Shown: in pieces, positions 1 to 6,729 of the stretch
Numbering within the stretch: position 1 is the first letter of the stretch
Layout of the letters: every line of letters begins with the position of its first letter
DNA from: Anaerolineae bacterium
Lineage (GTDB): Bacteria > Chloroflexota > Anaerolineae > JAAYZQ01
Reading direction: 5' to 3'
Assembly: GCA_016929795.1 (NCBI GenBank)
Contig: JAFGIA010000006.1
Coordinates: 1 to 8,397 of the forward strand
DNA length: 8,397 bases
Notes under the pieces: generated by a model
Databases searched by the model: none
Told to the model about the DNA's origin: nothing
The model's input: the letters and a program-made list of their open reading frames with translations, nothing else
Made by a program: the position numbers and the translations under genes

Positions 1-4
1 CCAC

Positions 5-33
5 TTGATCAAATCTCAGACCTGTGCTATAAT
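5..33 (+). promoter_or_regulatory. Sigma-70-type promoter of ssrA
   Basis: A -35 box TTGATC (5-10) and a perfect -10 box TATAAT (28-33) are separated by 17 bases. A TG lies one base upstream of the -10 (25-26), giving an extended -10. Transcription would start near position 40, about 33 bases before the mature tmRNA 5' end. That fits a precursor whose leader is removed by RNase P. A strong constitutive promoter is what this abundant RNA needs. Confidence 0.85.
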
Positions 34-72
34 ATTATCGTGATCCAGCCCAATAGCTGCTCGGGTCCACCT

Positions 73-474
73 GGGGATGAAATGGTTTCGACAGGGAAGG
101 AAGGGCTGGGACTGCAAGCCGAGGCGCCTGAACCGCGTGAAAATCGGGCAAAAACACAAGTGCCACACAGCGCACTCAACCCGCTCTCGCGCTCGCAGCC
201 TAGGCTGTAACGCGATAGCATGACCGCTTGACGGTCACGTCCGTCCTCACCCGCCTCTGGGGGGGAGCACACGGGCGACAGAGAAGCCAGAGGTGCGGCC
301 CCATCGACGCCGATAGGTGGGATCAAAGAGGGACACCGCGTCCCGATCGGCTGGTCAGGGAGTCAGCCTGTTGGCCGGCGGGTGACCTGGCAAGAAACAA
401 AAGGTCAACTAAGCTTGTAGCACGTTCCAGTTCCAATTTTCTGGACGCGGGTTCGACTCCCGCCATCTCCACCA
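73..474 (+). ncRNA. ssrA: Transfer-messenger RNA (tmRNA), one-piece form
   Basis: tmRNA rescues stalled ribosomes together with SmpB, adding a degradation tag to the unfinished protein. The 5' end GGGGATG pairs with CATCTCC (464-470) to form the acceptor stem, followed by A and an encoded CCA (472-474). The conserved 5' block ATGGTTTCGACAGG and the T-arm GCGGGTTCGACTCCCGC (447-463) are present. The tag reading frame most likely resumes at GGC 147-149 and reads GKNTSATQRTQPALALAA, stopping at TAG 201-203. The A at 143 occupies the -4 position, matching the base important for resumption in E. coli. The tag stop lies in a helix (GCAGCC with GGCTGT), as helix 5 does elsewhere. Downstream complementary segments such as GACCG/CGGTC and CCTCTGG/CCAGAGG fit the pseudoknot domain. 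The 402-base length and contiguous ends show the standard form, not a permuted two-piece one. Open frames across this region are not genes. Confidence 0.97.
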
Positions 475-480
475 TGACAG

Positions 481-510
481 GGGGGAGCGGAATTGACTTT
501 CTGCTCCCCC
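481..510 (+). terminator. Hairpin after ssrA, probable terminator
   Basis: GGGGGAGC (481-488) pairs perfectly with GCTCCCCC (503-510) around a 14-base loop, starting 6 bases after the tmRNA CCA end. The following ATTCTTC is only weakly T-rich, so termination may be incomplete. The hairpin ends 20 bases before the ribosome binding site of the next gene, so read-through could express that gene. It may instead serve as the 3' boundary for tmRNA end processing. Confidence 0.6.
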
Positions 511-540
511 ATTCTTCATCTGAAACGTTGGAGGACGGAT

Positions 541-1890
541 ATGCCGAACGATCTTTCGCACGTCGTCAAGCGCACAGGTGCTGTGGTGCCCTTTAACCGG
601 GACCGCATCACCAACGCCATCTACCGCGCCGCCGTCGCCGTGGGCGGCCGCGACCGCTCCATCGCCGAGGGATTGACCGCTCAGGTCGTCGCCATCCTGC
701 GCGACACCATCCCGCCTGACCGCCATCCCACCGTCGAAGAGATCCAGGACGTGGTGGAAAAGGTGCTCATCGAGAATGCGCACGCGCGCGTCGCCAAAGC
801 GTACATCCTCTATCGCGACGAGCGGGCAAGAGGGCGCCGCGAAAAGTCCGGGCGCGGCTACCGCGCGACGAGCAACATCCCCTGGCGCAAGATCTATGAA
901 GAGCTGCGCTGGGCCATCGAGCACGAGCTGTACAGCGTCGAAAAGCTCAACGGGCGTATCGAGCGTGGCGAGTTTGCGGATGTCGTTCGCGAGTCAGAGC
1001 GCAACTACGAAGAAGAGATCGACACCGCCGCGCAACTGGTCGGCGACAGGCGCGATACCGTCAAGCTCGTGATCATTGCCGGGCCATCCTCCTCGGGCAA
1101 GACGACGACGACCATCAAGCTTGGGCAGCGCCTTGCCGACATCGGCCTCAGCCTGATCACCCTCAACGTCGACAACTATTTCTACGACCTAGATCTGCAC
1201 CCGCGCGACGAGTTCGGTGACTATGATTTCGAGACCCCCCAGGCGCTCGACCTGGAGCTGATCCGCGCTCACCTGGCGCGCCTCATCGACGGCGAGGAGG
1301 TGCGCATCCCGTTCTACGATTTCAAGACGGGGAGGCGTAATGAAGGCGTCACGCCGATGCGCGTCGGCGCGAACGAGGTGATCCTCATCGACAGCCTCCA
1401 TGGCCTCTATGCCGGCATGACCGGCGACGTGCCCGACGAGCAGAAATTCTCCCTCTACATCGAGCCGCTGCTGCAGATGAAAGGGCCGGGTGGTCGTATG
1501 GTGCGCTGGACCGACATCCGCCTGATGCGCCGCATGGTGCGCGACGCCGTGTTCCGCTCCTACGAGCCGCAGCGCACCCTCGAGCACTGGCACTATGTGC
1601 GCAGCAGCGAAATGCGCAACATCATCCCCTATGCCAACACAACCGACTATATCGTCGCCACTGGCCTCCCCTACGAGCTGCCCGTGATGCGCCGCCGGCT
1701 ACTCGACCACTTTGGCCGCTGGGTGGAAGAGTACAGGGGCGACCCACTGCGCGCCGACGCCCTCGAGCGAGCCGAGCGCGTCTACACGCTCCTCTCTGCC
1801 ATCACCCCCGTTCCCGCCGAGGCCGAAGAGGTCATCCCACCAACCTCCCTCCTGCGCGAGTTCATCGGCGGCAGCGAGTACAAATATTGA
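541..1890 (+). CDS. ATP-cone domain / uridine kinase-like P-loop kinase fusion
   Basis: This 449-residue cytoplasmic protein is a predicted nucleoside or small-molecule kinase with a nucleotide-sensing N-terminal domain. Residues about 7-95 resemble an ATP-cone: VVKRTGAVVPFNRDRI, then a helix pair ending in AYILYRDERARGR. This is the regulatory module of ribonucleotide reductases and NrdR, where it binds ATP or dATP. The kinase has a P-loop GPSSSGKT (181-188), then VDNYF (210-214), DEFGDYDFETPQALD and VILIDSLHGL. These match the uridine kinase/phosphoribulokinase family. The C-terminal end, LREFIGGSEYKY, resembles the tail of the long uridine kinase-like proteins that elsewhere carry a TGS-type N-terminus. 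The ATG at 541 is preceded by GGAGGA at 530-535; a longer frame from TTG 493 would begin inside the ssrA hairpin and is unlikely. The stop abuts the 1891 palindrome. Domain calls are firm; the true substrate is not known. Confidence 0.85.
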   Translation: MPNDLSHVVKRTGAVVPFNRDRITNAIYRAAVAVGGRDRSIAEGLTAQVVAILRDTIPPDRHPTVEEIQDVVEKVLIENAHARVAKAYILYRDERARGRREKSGRGYRATSNIPWRKIYEELRWAIEHELYSVEKLNGRIERGEFADVVRESERNYEEEIDTAAQLVGDRRDTVKLVIIAGPSSSGKTTTTIKLGQRLADIGLSLITLNVDNYFYDLDLHPRDEFGDYDFETPQALDLELIRAHLARLIDGEEVRIPFYDFKTGRRNEGVTPMRVGANEVILIDSLHGLYAGMTGDVPDEQKFSLYIEPLLQMKGPGGRMVRWTDIRLMRRMVRDAVFRSYEPQRTLEHWHYVRSSEMRNIIPYANTTDYIVATGLPYELPVMRRRLLDHFGRWVEEYRGDPLRADALERAERVYTLLSAITPVPAEAEEVIPPTSLLREFIGGSEYKY

Positions 1891-1940
1891 GGGATAGGGA
1901 ATAGGCGACAGGGTTTTCCCTGTCGCCTATTCCCTATCCC
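1891..1940. repeat. Perfect 23-bp palindrome between convergent genes
   Basis: The left arm (1891-1913) and right arm (1918-1940) are exactly complementary over 23 bases, with a TTTT loop. The left arm begins immediately after the kinase TGA. The right arm contains the MobA stop TAG (1927-1929) and its last three codons, plus two bases of the fourth from last. RNA from either strand folds into the same long hairpin, so it would work as a bidirectional terminator and 3' stabiliser. Its TAGGGAAT and ACAGGG blocks recur in the 6730-6786 element, which suggests a dispersed repeat family, not a one-off terminator. Confidence 0.9.
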
Positions 1941-2529
1941 GTACACGGTCCCAGTCTTCGGGCGTGTTGACGTTGACGAAGGAAAGACGGTCAGGGTCGA
2001 ACTGCACTATCTCGTCTGCCTCGACATAGCGCACACGGACAGCCCCAAAGAAGGCGATGATGCGGCGCTTGCCAGATTGGAGTTGGTCTGCCATGGGGCC
2101 GAGGCACCCCTTACCATAGACAGCATGCAGCGGCTCGATCAGGGTGCCATCGCGCGGGACAACGATGTCGTACCCAGGTACCAGCTCAACCATGTAGCGC
2201 AGCAGATCGACATTCAAGAACGGCATGTCGCACGCCACAGCCAGCGCGTGCTCGTGGCACGCCACCTTCAAGCCCGAGTAGATGCCCATCAACGAGCCTT
2301 TGCCCGGTTCTTCGTCGTGGATCAGCCGCGCTCGCAGGCCGAGGGGCGTGTACGCTTCCAGGTTGTTCGCGACCACGATCAGGTCATCGCTCAGCACGGC
2401 TAGCGTATGCACCACGTGCGCTACGAGTGGCTTGCCGCCCACCGGCAGAAAGGCCTTGTCGCGGCCCAGCCGCCGGCTCTGGCCGCCCGCCAACACAATG
2501 GCGCTGATGCCAGGTTCTTTCCGCGTCAC
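1927..2529 (-). CDS. mobA: Molybdenum cofactor guanylyltransferase MobA
   Basis: MobA transfers GMP from GTP to molybdopterin cofactor, giving the guanine dinucleotide form used by DMSO reductase-family enzymes. The 200-residue length is normal for the family. The nucleotide-binding signature LAGGQSRRLGRDKAFLPVGG starts at residue 13. CDMPF (100-104) holds the likely metal-binding aspartate D101, and the family-typical FVNVNTPED lies near residues 184-192. The start is GTG (2527-2529). An in-frame TAG sits two codons upstream and the next Met is residue 81, so this start is nearly forced, although its ribosome binding site is weak (AGGT). The last four residues (RDRE) and the stop come from or abut the 1918-1940 palindrome arm. 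No other molybdopterin gene is nearby. It may be read through from acpP, because no clear promoter is visible in the 94-base gap. Confidence 0.93.
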   Translation of the reverse strand: MTRKEPGISAIVLAGGQSRRLGRDKAFLPVGGKPLVAHVVHTLAVLSDDLIVVANNLEAYTPLGLRARLIHDEEPGKGSLMGIYSGLKVACHEHALAVACDMPFLNVDLLRYMVELVPGYDIVVPRDGTLIEPLHAVYGKGCLGPMADQLQSGKRRIIAFFGAVRVRYVEADEIVQFDPDRLSFVNVNTPEDWDRVRDRE

Positions 2530-2559
2530 GATCTACCTGACCAAGCCACAACACATCAA

Positions 2560-2595
2560 GGCGCTGGCAGCCGGCTCAGGCCGGCTATCAGCGCC
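2560..2595 (-). terminator. Hairpin downstream of acpP, possible terminator
   Basis: GGCGCTG (2560-2566) pairs with CAGCGCC (2589-2595), and an inner GCCGGC/GCCGGC stem (2570-2575, 2580-2585) closes a 4-base TCAG loop. A 3x3 internal loop separates the two stems. On the minus strand it lies about 28 bases after the acpP stop and is followed by the moderately T-rich TTGATGTGTTGTGG. It ends about 30 bases before the mobA start, so it could weaken read-through from acpP into mobA. There is no clean T-tract. Confidence 0.5.
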
Positions 2596-2623
2596 TCGAT
2601 CGGGACAGAAAACAGACGGACGA

Positions 2624-2866
2624 CTATTCGCCGGCTGCCATGCGCTGTACGAGATACTCGACAGCCCCGCCCACCGTCTTGATCTGCTGCGCTTCCTCGT
2701 CCGAGATTTCGCCGCCGAACTCGTCCTCAAAGGCCATGATCAACTCCACAAGGTCCAGGGAGTCAGCCTCCAGGTCCTCCTTGAAACGGGCCTCAAGCGT
2801 GACCTTGTCCGGATCTACGCCCAACTGTTCGACGATAATCTTTCTCACTCGCTCGTAAGCATCCAT
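2624..2866 (-). CDS. acpP: Acyl carrier protein
   Basis: This small cytoplasmic carrier holds growing acyl chains on a phosphopantetheine arm during type II fatty-acid synthesis. It has 80 residues, the usual size, and is strongly acidic. The attachment site is S36 in [18 protein letters not shown], the canonical DSL motif followed by the conserved helix II. The remainder forms the usual helical bundle, with [10 protein letters not shown] near the C-terminus. The ATG is preceded by a strong AGGAGG (2875-2880 on the minus strand) with 8-base spacing. The gene has its own promoter (2940-2968) and is divergent from fni. No fab genes are visible, so it appears to be separated from a fatty-acid cluster in this window. 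A carrier for another pathway is possible but less likely. Confidence 0.95.
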   Translation of the reverse strand: MDAYERVRKIIVEQLGVDPDKVTLEARFKEDLEADSLDLVELIMAFEDEFGGEISDEEAQQIKTVGGAVEYLVQRMAAGE

Positions 2867-2939
2867 AATTTCTTCCTCCTGGAGAGATTAGCTCGGGCAC
2901 CTGCGCCACCAATGGGGCAGTGCCTTCAGACATTGGCCT

Positions 2940-2968
2940 ATTCTACCAGCAGCGACGCGCGCTGTCAA
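2940..2968 (-). promoter_or_regulatory. Promoter of acpP
   Basis: On the minus strand, a consensus -35 TTGACA (2968-2963) and a -10 TAGAAT (2945-2940) are 17 bases apart. A TG one base before the -10 makes it an extended type. The expected start is near 2933, leaving a leader of about 67 bases. The -35 box is one arm of an inverted repeat shared with the fni promoter. Confidence 0.8.
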
Positions 2969-2973
2969 CTCGC

Positions 2974-3002
2974 TTGACATTCTGTGCGTCCCCTGGTAAG
3001 AT
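2974..3002 (+). promoter_or_regulatory. Promoter of the fni-prenyl synthase operon
   Basis: A consensus -35 TTGACA (2974-2979) and a -10 TAAGAT (2997-3002) are separated by 17 bases, with a TG at 2994-2995 (extended -10). The start is expected near 3009, so the leader is about 67 bases. A small hairpin, CGGCA (3014-3018) with TGCCG (3025-3029), lies early in the leader. The rest of the leader shows nothing I recognise. Confidence 0.8.
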
Positions 3003-3075
3003 CCGCTTCCACACGGCAAGAACCTGCCGCTCTGCGTCGTAAAACACCAGGCCGGCGAACAAGTTACGAGGACTT

Positions 3076-4119
3076 ATGCTCGAACAGAGAAAGTCAGAAC
3101 ACCTGCGCATCAACCTGGAAGAGGATGTGTCCTTCCCAAGGCTGACGACGGGCCTGGAACGATATCACTTTCTACCCAACGCCCTGCCGGACATTGCGCT
3201 CGGCAACGTGGACACGACGACCACCTTCCTCGGCAAGCGCCTGAACCTGCCACTCCTCATCTCGTCAATGACCGGCGGCACGGCAGAGGCACACCGCATC
3301 AATCTCAACCTGGCGGAAGGGGCACAGGCGGCAGGGATCGCGATGGGACTCGGCTCGCTGCGTGCTGCCCTCGAGGCACCGCACCTGGTCGACACCTTCC
3401 GCGTGCGCCGCGTCGCCCCCGATATCCTGCTTTTTGCCAACCTGGGGGCAGTGCAACTCAACACCGGCACGAGTGTCGACGACTGTCGCCGGGCCGTCGA
3501 CACGGTTGAGGCTGACGGCCTGATCCTCCACCTGAATCCACTGCAAGAGGCACTCCAGGCAGAGGGCGACACAGACTGGCGCGGCCTCTTGGGCAAGATT
3601 GAAGCCGTGTGTCGCGCACTCGACGGCCCCGTCGTAGCCAAAGAGGTGGGGTGGGGCATTTCTGCCTCTGTGGCGCGCCGGCTGATAGAAGTGGGCGTGT
3701 CGGCGATCGACGTCGCCGGCGCCGGCGGCACATCATGGAGCCAGGTGGAAATGCACCGCGCCCCCGACGAGCGCCGCCGCCGGCTGTGCAGCGCATTCAG
3801 CGCCTGGGGGCTGCCCACCGCTCAGGCAGTGATATCGGTGCGCGCTGCACTGCCTGGCGTACCCCTGATTGCCAGCGGCGGGCTGCGTACGGGTATACAC
3901 GTAGCCAAGGCGATCGCGCTCGGCGCGGACCTCGCCGGGCTCGCGGGACCGTTTTTGAAGGCTGCCGATCGCTCGGCGGCAGCCGTTGCCGGCCTTGCCG
4001 CCGAGATTGGCGACGTGCTGCGCACGGCCATGTTCGCCCTGGGCATTCCCTCGATTGAAGCGCTGCGCAGCACCCCGGCCCTCCAAGCGGTCGACATCAC
4101 AGGAGAAAAAGAACGATGA
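3076..4119 (+). CDS. fni: Type 2 isopentenyl-diphosphate delta-isomerase (FMN)
   Basis: This enzyme interconverts isopentenyl and dimethylallyl diphosphate, the two C5 building blocks of isoprenoids. It is a flavoenzyme using FMN and NAD(P)H and is unrelated to the type 1 enzyme. Its 347 residues match the family. The sequence shows RKSEHLRI near the N-terminus, SSMTGGT (64-69), HLNPLQE (152-158, whose Q157 and E158 correspond to the Mg-binding pair), AKEVGWGIS (188-196), [10 protein letters not shown] (212-221) and the barrel-end phosphate-binding stretch [20 protein letters not shown] (266-285). The ATG at 3076 has CGAGGA at 3067-3072 as ribosome binding site. It overlaps the prenyl synthase gene by 4 bases (ATGA), so the two are translationally coupled and the isomerase directly supplies substrate for the next enzyme. 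Confidence 0.95.
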   Translation: MLEQRKSEHLRINLEEDVSFPRLTTGLERYHFLPNALPDIALGNVDTTTTFLGKRLNLPLLISSMTGGTAEAHRINLNLAEGAQAAGIAMGLGSLRAALEAPHLVDTFRVRRVAPDILLFANLGAVQLNTGTSVDDCRRAVDTVEADGLILHLNPLQEALQAEGDTDWRGLLGKIEAVCRALDGPVVAKEVGWGISASVARRLIEVGVSAIDVAGAGGTSWSQVEMHRAPDERRRRLCSAFSAWGLPTAQAVISVRAALPGVPLIASGGLRTGIHVAKAIALGADLAGLAGPFLKAADRSAAAVAGLAAEIGDVLRTAMFALGIPSIEALRSTPALQAVDITGEKER

Positions 4120-5156
4120 CGCTGCAGAATGCGTTTGACCGTTTCATGCCCGCGATCGAAGCCGAGCTGCAAGAGGTCGTAAGCCCATCCCACGGCAGCC
4201 TGAGCGCCTATTACGGCATGATGCGCTACCACCTCGGCTGGGCCGACGAGCGGCTGCAGCCGATCCAGGCGCGCACCGGCAAGCGGCTGCGGCCCATGCT
4301 CTGCCTGCTGGCGTGCCAGGCTGCCGGCGGTGACCCCAGCCACGCCCTGCCGGCCGCCGCAGCGGTAGAGTTGATCCACAACTTTTCGCTGGTCCATGAT
4401 GATATCGAAGACGGCAGCCACTACCGGCGTGGCCGGCGCGCCGTGTGGGATATCTGGGGAGCAGCACAGGCGATCAACGTCGGCGATGGCCTGTATGTCC
4501 TGGCACACTTTGCCCTCCACCGCCTGGCCAGCAAGGGGATTCCTGCCAACAGGATCGTGGCTGCCGCCGCGACGTTCAACCATGCCTGCATAACGCTGTG
4601 CGAGGGCCAGTACTTTGACATGACCTTCGAGGACCGCCTGGACGTCGACCTGCAACAATATCTGAACATGATCCGCCGCAAAACAGCGACGCTGTTGGCC
4701 ACATCCACACGCCTGGGCGCCCTGGTGGGCACCGAGGATCCAGCGACCGCCGAGCACCTGACGCGATTCGGGGAACAGCTTGGGATGGCGTTTCAGATCC
4801 AGGATGACATCCTCGGCACCTGGGGCGACGAGCAGGTGACAGGCAAATCGGCAGCGACAGACATCCGTGATAAGAAAAAAACACTGCCCATCGTCTATGT
4901 GCTGAACCACCCAGACGAGCGCTACTCGGCGTGGCAGCTCGTCGATCTGTACAAGCAAACAGGCCCGCTCGACCAGGCAGGCATCGACGCCGCACTCGCG
5001 CTTCTCGAGCGCACCGGCGCGCGCCAGTACGCCGATGCGGTTGCCGGCGAATACTATACGCAGGCTATGCAGAGCCTGGATGCGATCGACGGCGAGGCGG
5101 AAGCGGTGGCGGCGCTACGCGAGCTGGCACAGTCGCTGCTGGCCCGGCCAGCGTAG
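4116..5156 (+). CDS. Short-chain polyprenyl diphosphate synthase, probably geranylgeranyl
   Basis: This class I trans-prenyltransferase condenses isopentenyl diphosphate onto an allylic primer, giving precursors for carotenoids, quinone tails or other prenyl lipids. It has 346 residues. GKRLRP (55-60) binds the homoallylic substrate. The first aspartate-rich motif is DDIED (95-99) with no insertion, and the second is QDDILG (229-234), DDxxG instead of the common DDxx[16 protein letters not shown] follows. The residue five before the first motif is F90, the -4 residue is S91, and there is no two-residue insertion. This pattern is associated with archaeal-type (type I) C20 synthases, so geranylgeranyl diphosphate is the best guess; C15 cannot be excluded. 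The ATG overlaps the fni stop, with AGGAG at 4101-4105. It is the last gene of the operon and converges on the nucleotidyltransferase gene. Confidence 0.9.
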   Translation: MTLQNAFDRFMPAIEAELQEVVSPSHGSLSAYYGMMRYHLGWADERLQPIQARTGKRLRPMLCLLACQAAGGDPSHALPAAAAVELIHNFSLVHDDIEDGSHYRRGRRAVWDIWGAAQAINVGDGLYVLAHFALHRLASKGIPANRIVAAAATFNHACITLCEGQYFDMTFEDRLDVDLQQYLNMIRRKTATLLATSTRLGALVGTEDPATAEHLTRFGEQLGMAFQIQDDILGTWGDEQVTGKSAATDIRDKKKTLPIVYVLNHPDERYSAWQLVDLYKQTGPLDQAGIDAALALLERTGARQYADAVAGEYYTQAMQSLDAIDGEAEAVAALRELAQSLLARPA

Positions 5157-5234
5157 CACGCACATCGTAGGATCACGTCGAGAGACAAGAGAGAATCCTG
5201 CCATAGTGGCGCGCCTGCTCAATTCACATCTGTA

Positions 5235-5253
5235 GCGGCGGCTTTAGCCGCGC
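5235..5253. terminator. Small GC hairpin between convergent genes
   Basis: GCGGC (5238-5242) pairs with GCCGC (5247-5251) around a TTTA loop, inside the string TGTAGCGGCGGCTTTAGCCG. It lies in the 123-base gap between the prenyl synthase and nucleotidyltransferase stops and could act on transcripts from both sides, though no T-tract follows. The string looks like a short REP-type intergenic unit. The rest of the gap (5157-5234 and 5254-5279) shows nothing recognisable. Confidence 0.45.
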
Positions 5254-5279
5254 AGACAAGCTGCCATCTGCCCCCCGGC

Positions 5280-6710
5280 TTACACCGAGGGCCCGGAGCG
5301 GTTGGTGAGCCTTTTGCGGACGAGGGCGAGTGCCTGCTCGCGCGTGCGCACCTGGCCTGATACCTGCGCTTCACGCACCGCTTCCAACAACTCCCCGATC
5401 CTCGGACCCGACTCCACGTCGAATGCCTCGATCACATCGTTACCGCTGATCAGCAGGGGCGGCGTCACCAACTCGCGCCGGTCCCAATAGTCGCCCAACA
5501 TGCGCGCCGCCAGCCCCACCAGGCGCTCCCACTCCTCGCGGCGGGTACCAGGTGCGTACGTGGCACACTGGTCGGCGAGGGCATGCAGGACGACGTCCAC
5601 GCCACTCTCGCCTGTGTCACGAAAGAAGCGATACACAGCGCGCGACGACACACTCTTCTGGCTTGCCAGCAGCAGGGGGCGCATGTGATGGCGCACGATC
5701 GTCTCTGCCACCCGCACCTCAGGCCGGCTGAAGCGCAGCCGCTTCAAGATGTCCGCGACGACCCTGGCACCTGTTTGTTCATGCCCAAAGAAGTGGATGC
5801 GATCCCCCTCCTCCACACTCCTGTGTGCCGGCTTGCCCACGTCGTGCAGCAGCGCCGCCAGCTTGAGCGTCACCAGGCGCGGGCGCTCGTGGCCCAGTTC
5901 CTCATCGAGGTGCGCGCAAATTCGGTCTGCAAAAGGGACCAACACTTCCAGGTCAGCTCCCTGGATGATCAACTCAAGCGTCCCCACAATGGCCAGCGAG
6001 TGGTCAAGCACGTCGAGATGGTGAGGCTCTGGCTGGGTTTCGCCGCGGGCGGCTTCCAGCTCGGGAAAGAGGACGGTGAGCAAGCCGACCTGGTCAAGCA
6101 CGTGCAGCCAGGGGGCGGCCGACGGCTGGCAGAATAGCTTGGCCAGCTCGTCTCGCACACGTTCGCCAGACATATCGGCCACGGCCAGCCCGTCGCGGCG
6201 CATCAACGCCCGGGTCTCGTCGGCCAGGCGAAAGCCGAGGCTCGCCGCCAGCCGCACAGCGCGCAATGCGCGCAGTGGATCGTTCTGGATACTCTGCTCC
6301 GACACGGGGCGGATGATCTGCGCCGCCAGGTCGGCCACACCGCCGTGGGGATCGATTACCTGCTCAGGGTTGGCGACAGGCACAGCCATGGCATTGACGG
6401 CAAAGTCGCGGTCTGCCAGGTCCGCCGCGAGATCGCGACCGCGCAGGCTCGCCACGTCGACTACCAGGTCGCCCCGCTCCTCGTCACGGAGGATAGCACG
6501 CCCCACCAGGCGCTCCGCATCGAGGGGATAGTAGGCCCCTGAAAAAGAGTTGGCGAGCCTGCGCGCGATGGCCAGGCCGTCACCGTCGACTACAAGGTCA
6601 AGATCGTACGTCGGCCGGCCTAACAGCCAGTCGCGCACCACGCCGCCCACCAGGTAGGCTTCTACATCATGCGCGGCCAGCCAGGCGACGATCCGCTCTT
6701 TCAGGTCCAT
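5280..6710 (-). CDS. cca: Class II tRNA nucleotidyltransferase / poly(A) polymerase with HD domain
   Basis: This is a template-independent RNA nucleotidyltransferase, most likely adding or repairing the CCA (or the final A) at tRNA 3' ends. It has 476 residues. The catalytic head has YLVGGVVRDWLLG (19-31), the metal-binding DLDLVV (36-41, D36 and D38) and RDFAVNAMA (101-109). The neck follows with NDPLRALRAVRLAASLGF (143-160) and SGERVRDEL (181-189). A C-terminal HD phosphohydrolase domain is marked by H237 and LLHDVGKP (287-294). The nucleotide-recognition motif EDxxR reads NDPLR here, an E-to-N change. The ATG has a strong GGGGAGGAG 5 bases upstream (6716-6724). It lies downstream of the two-component operon, beyond a hairpin repeat. 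The class II fold is certain. CCA-adding, A-adding and poly(A) polymerase activities are hard to separate by eye. Confidence 0.88.
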   Translation of the reverse strand: MDLKERIVAWLAAHDVEAYLVGGVVRDWLLGRPTYDLDLVVDGDGLAIARRLANSFSGAYYPLDAERLVGRAILRDEERGDLVVDVASLRGRDLAADLADRDFAVNAMAVPVANPEQVIDPHGGVADLAAQIIRPVSEQSIQNDPLRALRAVRLAASLGFRLADETRALMRRDGLAVADMSGERVRDELAKLFCQPSAAPWLHVLDQVGLLTVLFPELEAARGETQPEPHHLDVLDHSLAIVGTLELIIQGADLEVLVPFADRICAHLDEELGHERPRLVTLKLAALLHDVGKPAHRSVEEGDRIHFFGHEQTGARVVADILKRLRFSRPEVRVAETIVRHHMRPLLLASQKSVSSRAVYRFFRDTGESGVDVVLHALADQCATYAPGTRREEWERLVGLAARMLGDYWDRRELVTPPLLISGNDVIEAFDVESGPRIGELLEAVREAQVSGQVRTREQALALVRKRLTNRSGPSV

Positions 6711-6729
6711 ACAAACTCCTCCCCAGGCC

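Noticed and set aside
27..326. Minus-strand 99-codon open frame, and a plus-strand one from 228 to 596
   Set aside because: Both lie over the tmRNA gene and show no recognisable protein features; the RNA explains the sequence.
493..540. Upstream TTG start adding 16 residues to the ATP-cone kinase
   Set aside because: It begins in the loop of the ssrA hairpin with no good ribosome binding site, whereas ATG 541 has GGAGGA 5 bases upstream and starts right at the ATP-cone.
409..924. Minus-strand 171-codon frame over the tmRNA end and kinase start
   Set aside because: It spans the tmRNA 3' domain and the ATP-cone coding sequence; no family resemblance.
2282..2977. Plus-strand 231-codon open frame across mobA and acpP
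   Set aside because: It crosses two well-supported minus-strand genes, their intergenic hairpin and a promoter; its protein looks like translated antisense.
3014..3029. Small hairpin in the fni leader as a possible riboswitch
   Set aside because: The stem is only 5 bp with a 6-base loop and there is no further conserved structure; the leader of about 67 bases is too short for any riboswitch class I could recognise.
3822..4958. Long minus-strand open frame (378 codons) opposite fni and the prenyl synthase
   Set aside because: Both plus-strand genes are clear family members with full motif sets; the antisense frame has no recognisable domain and is a typical GC-rich shadow.
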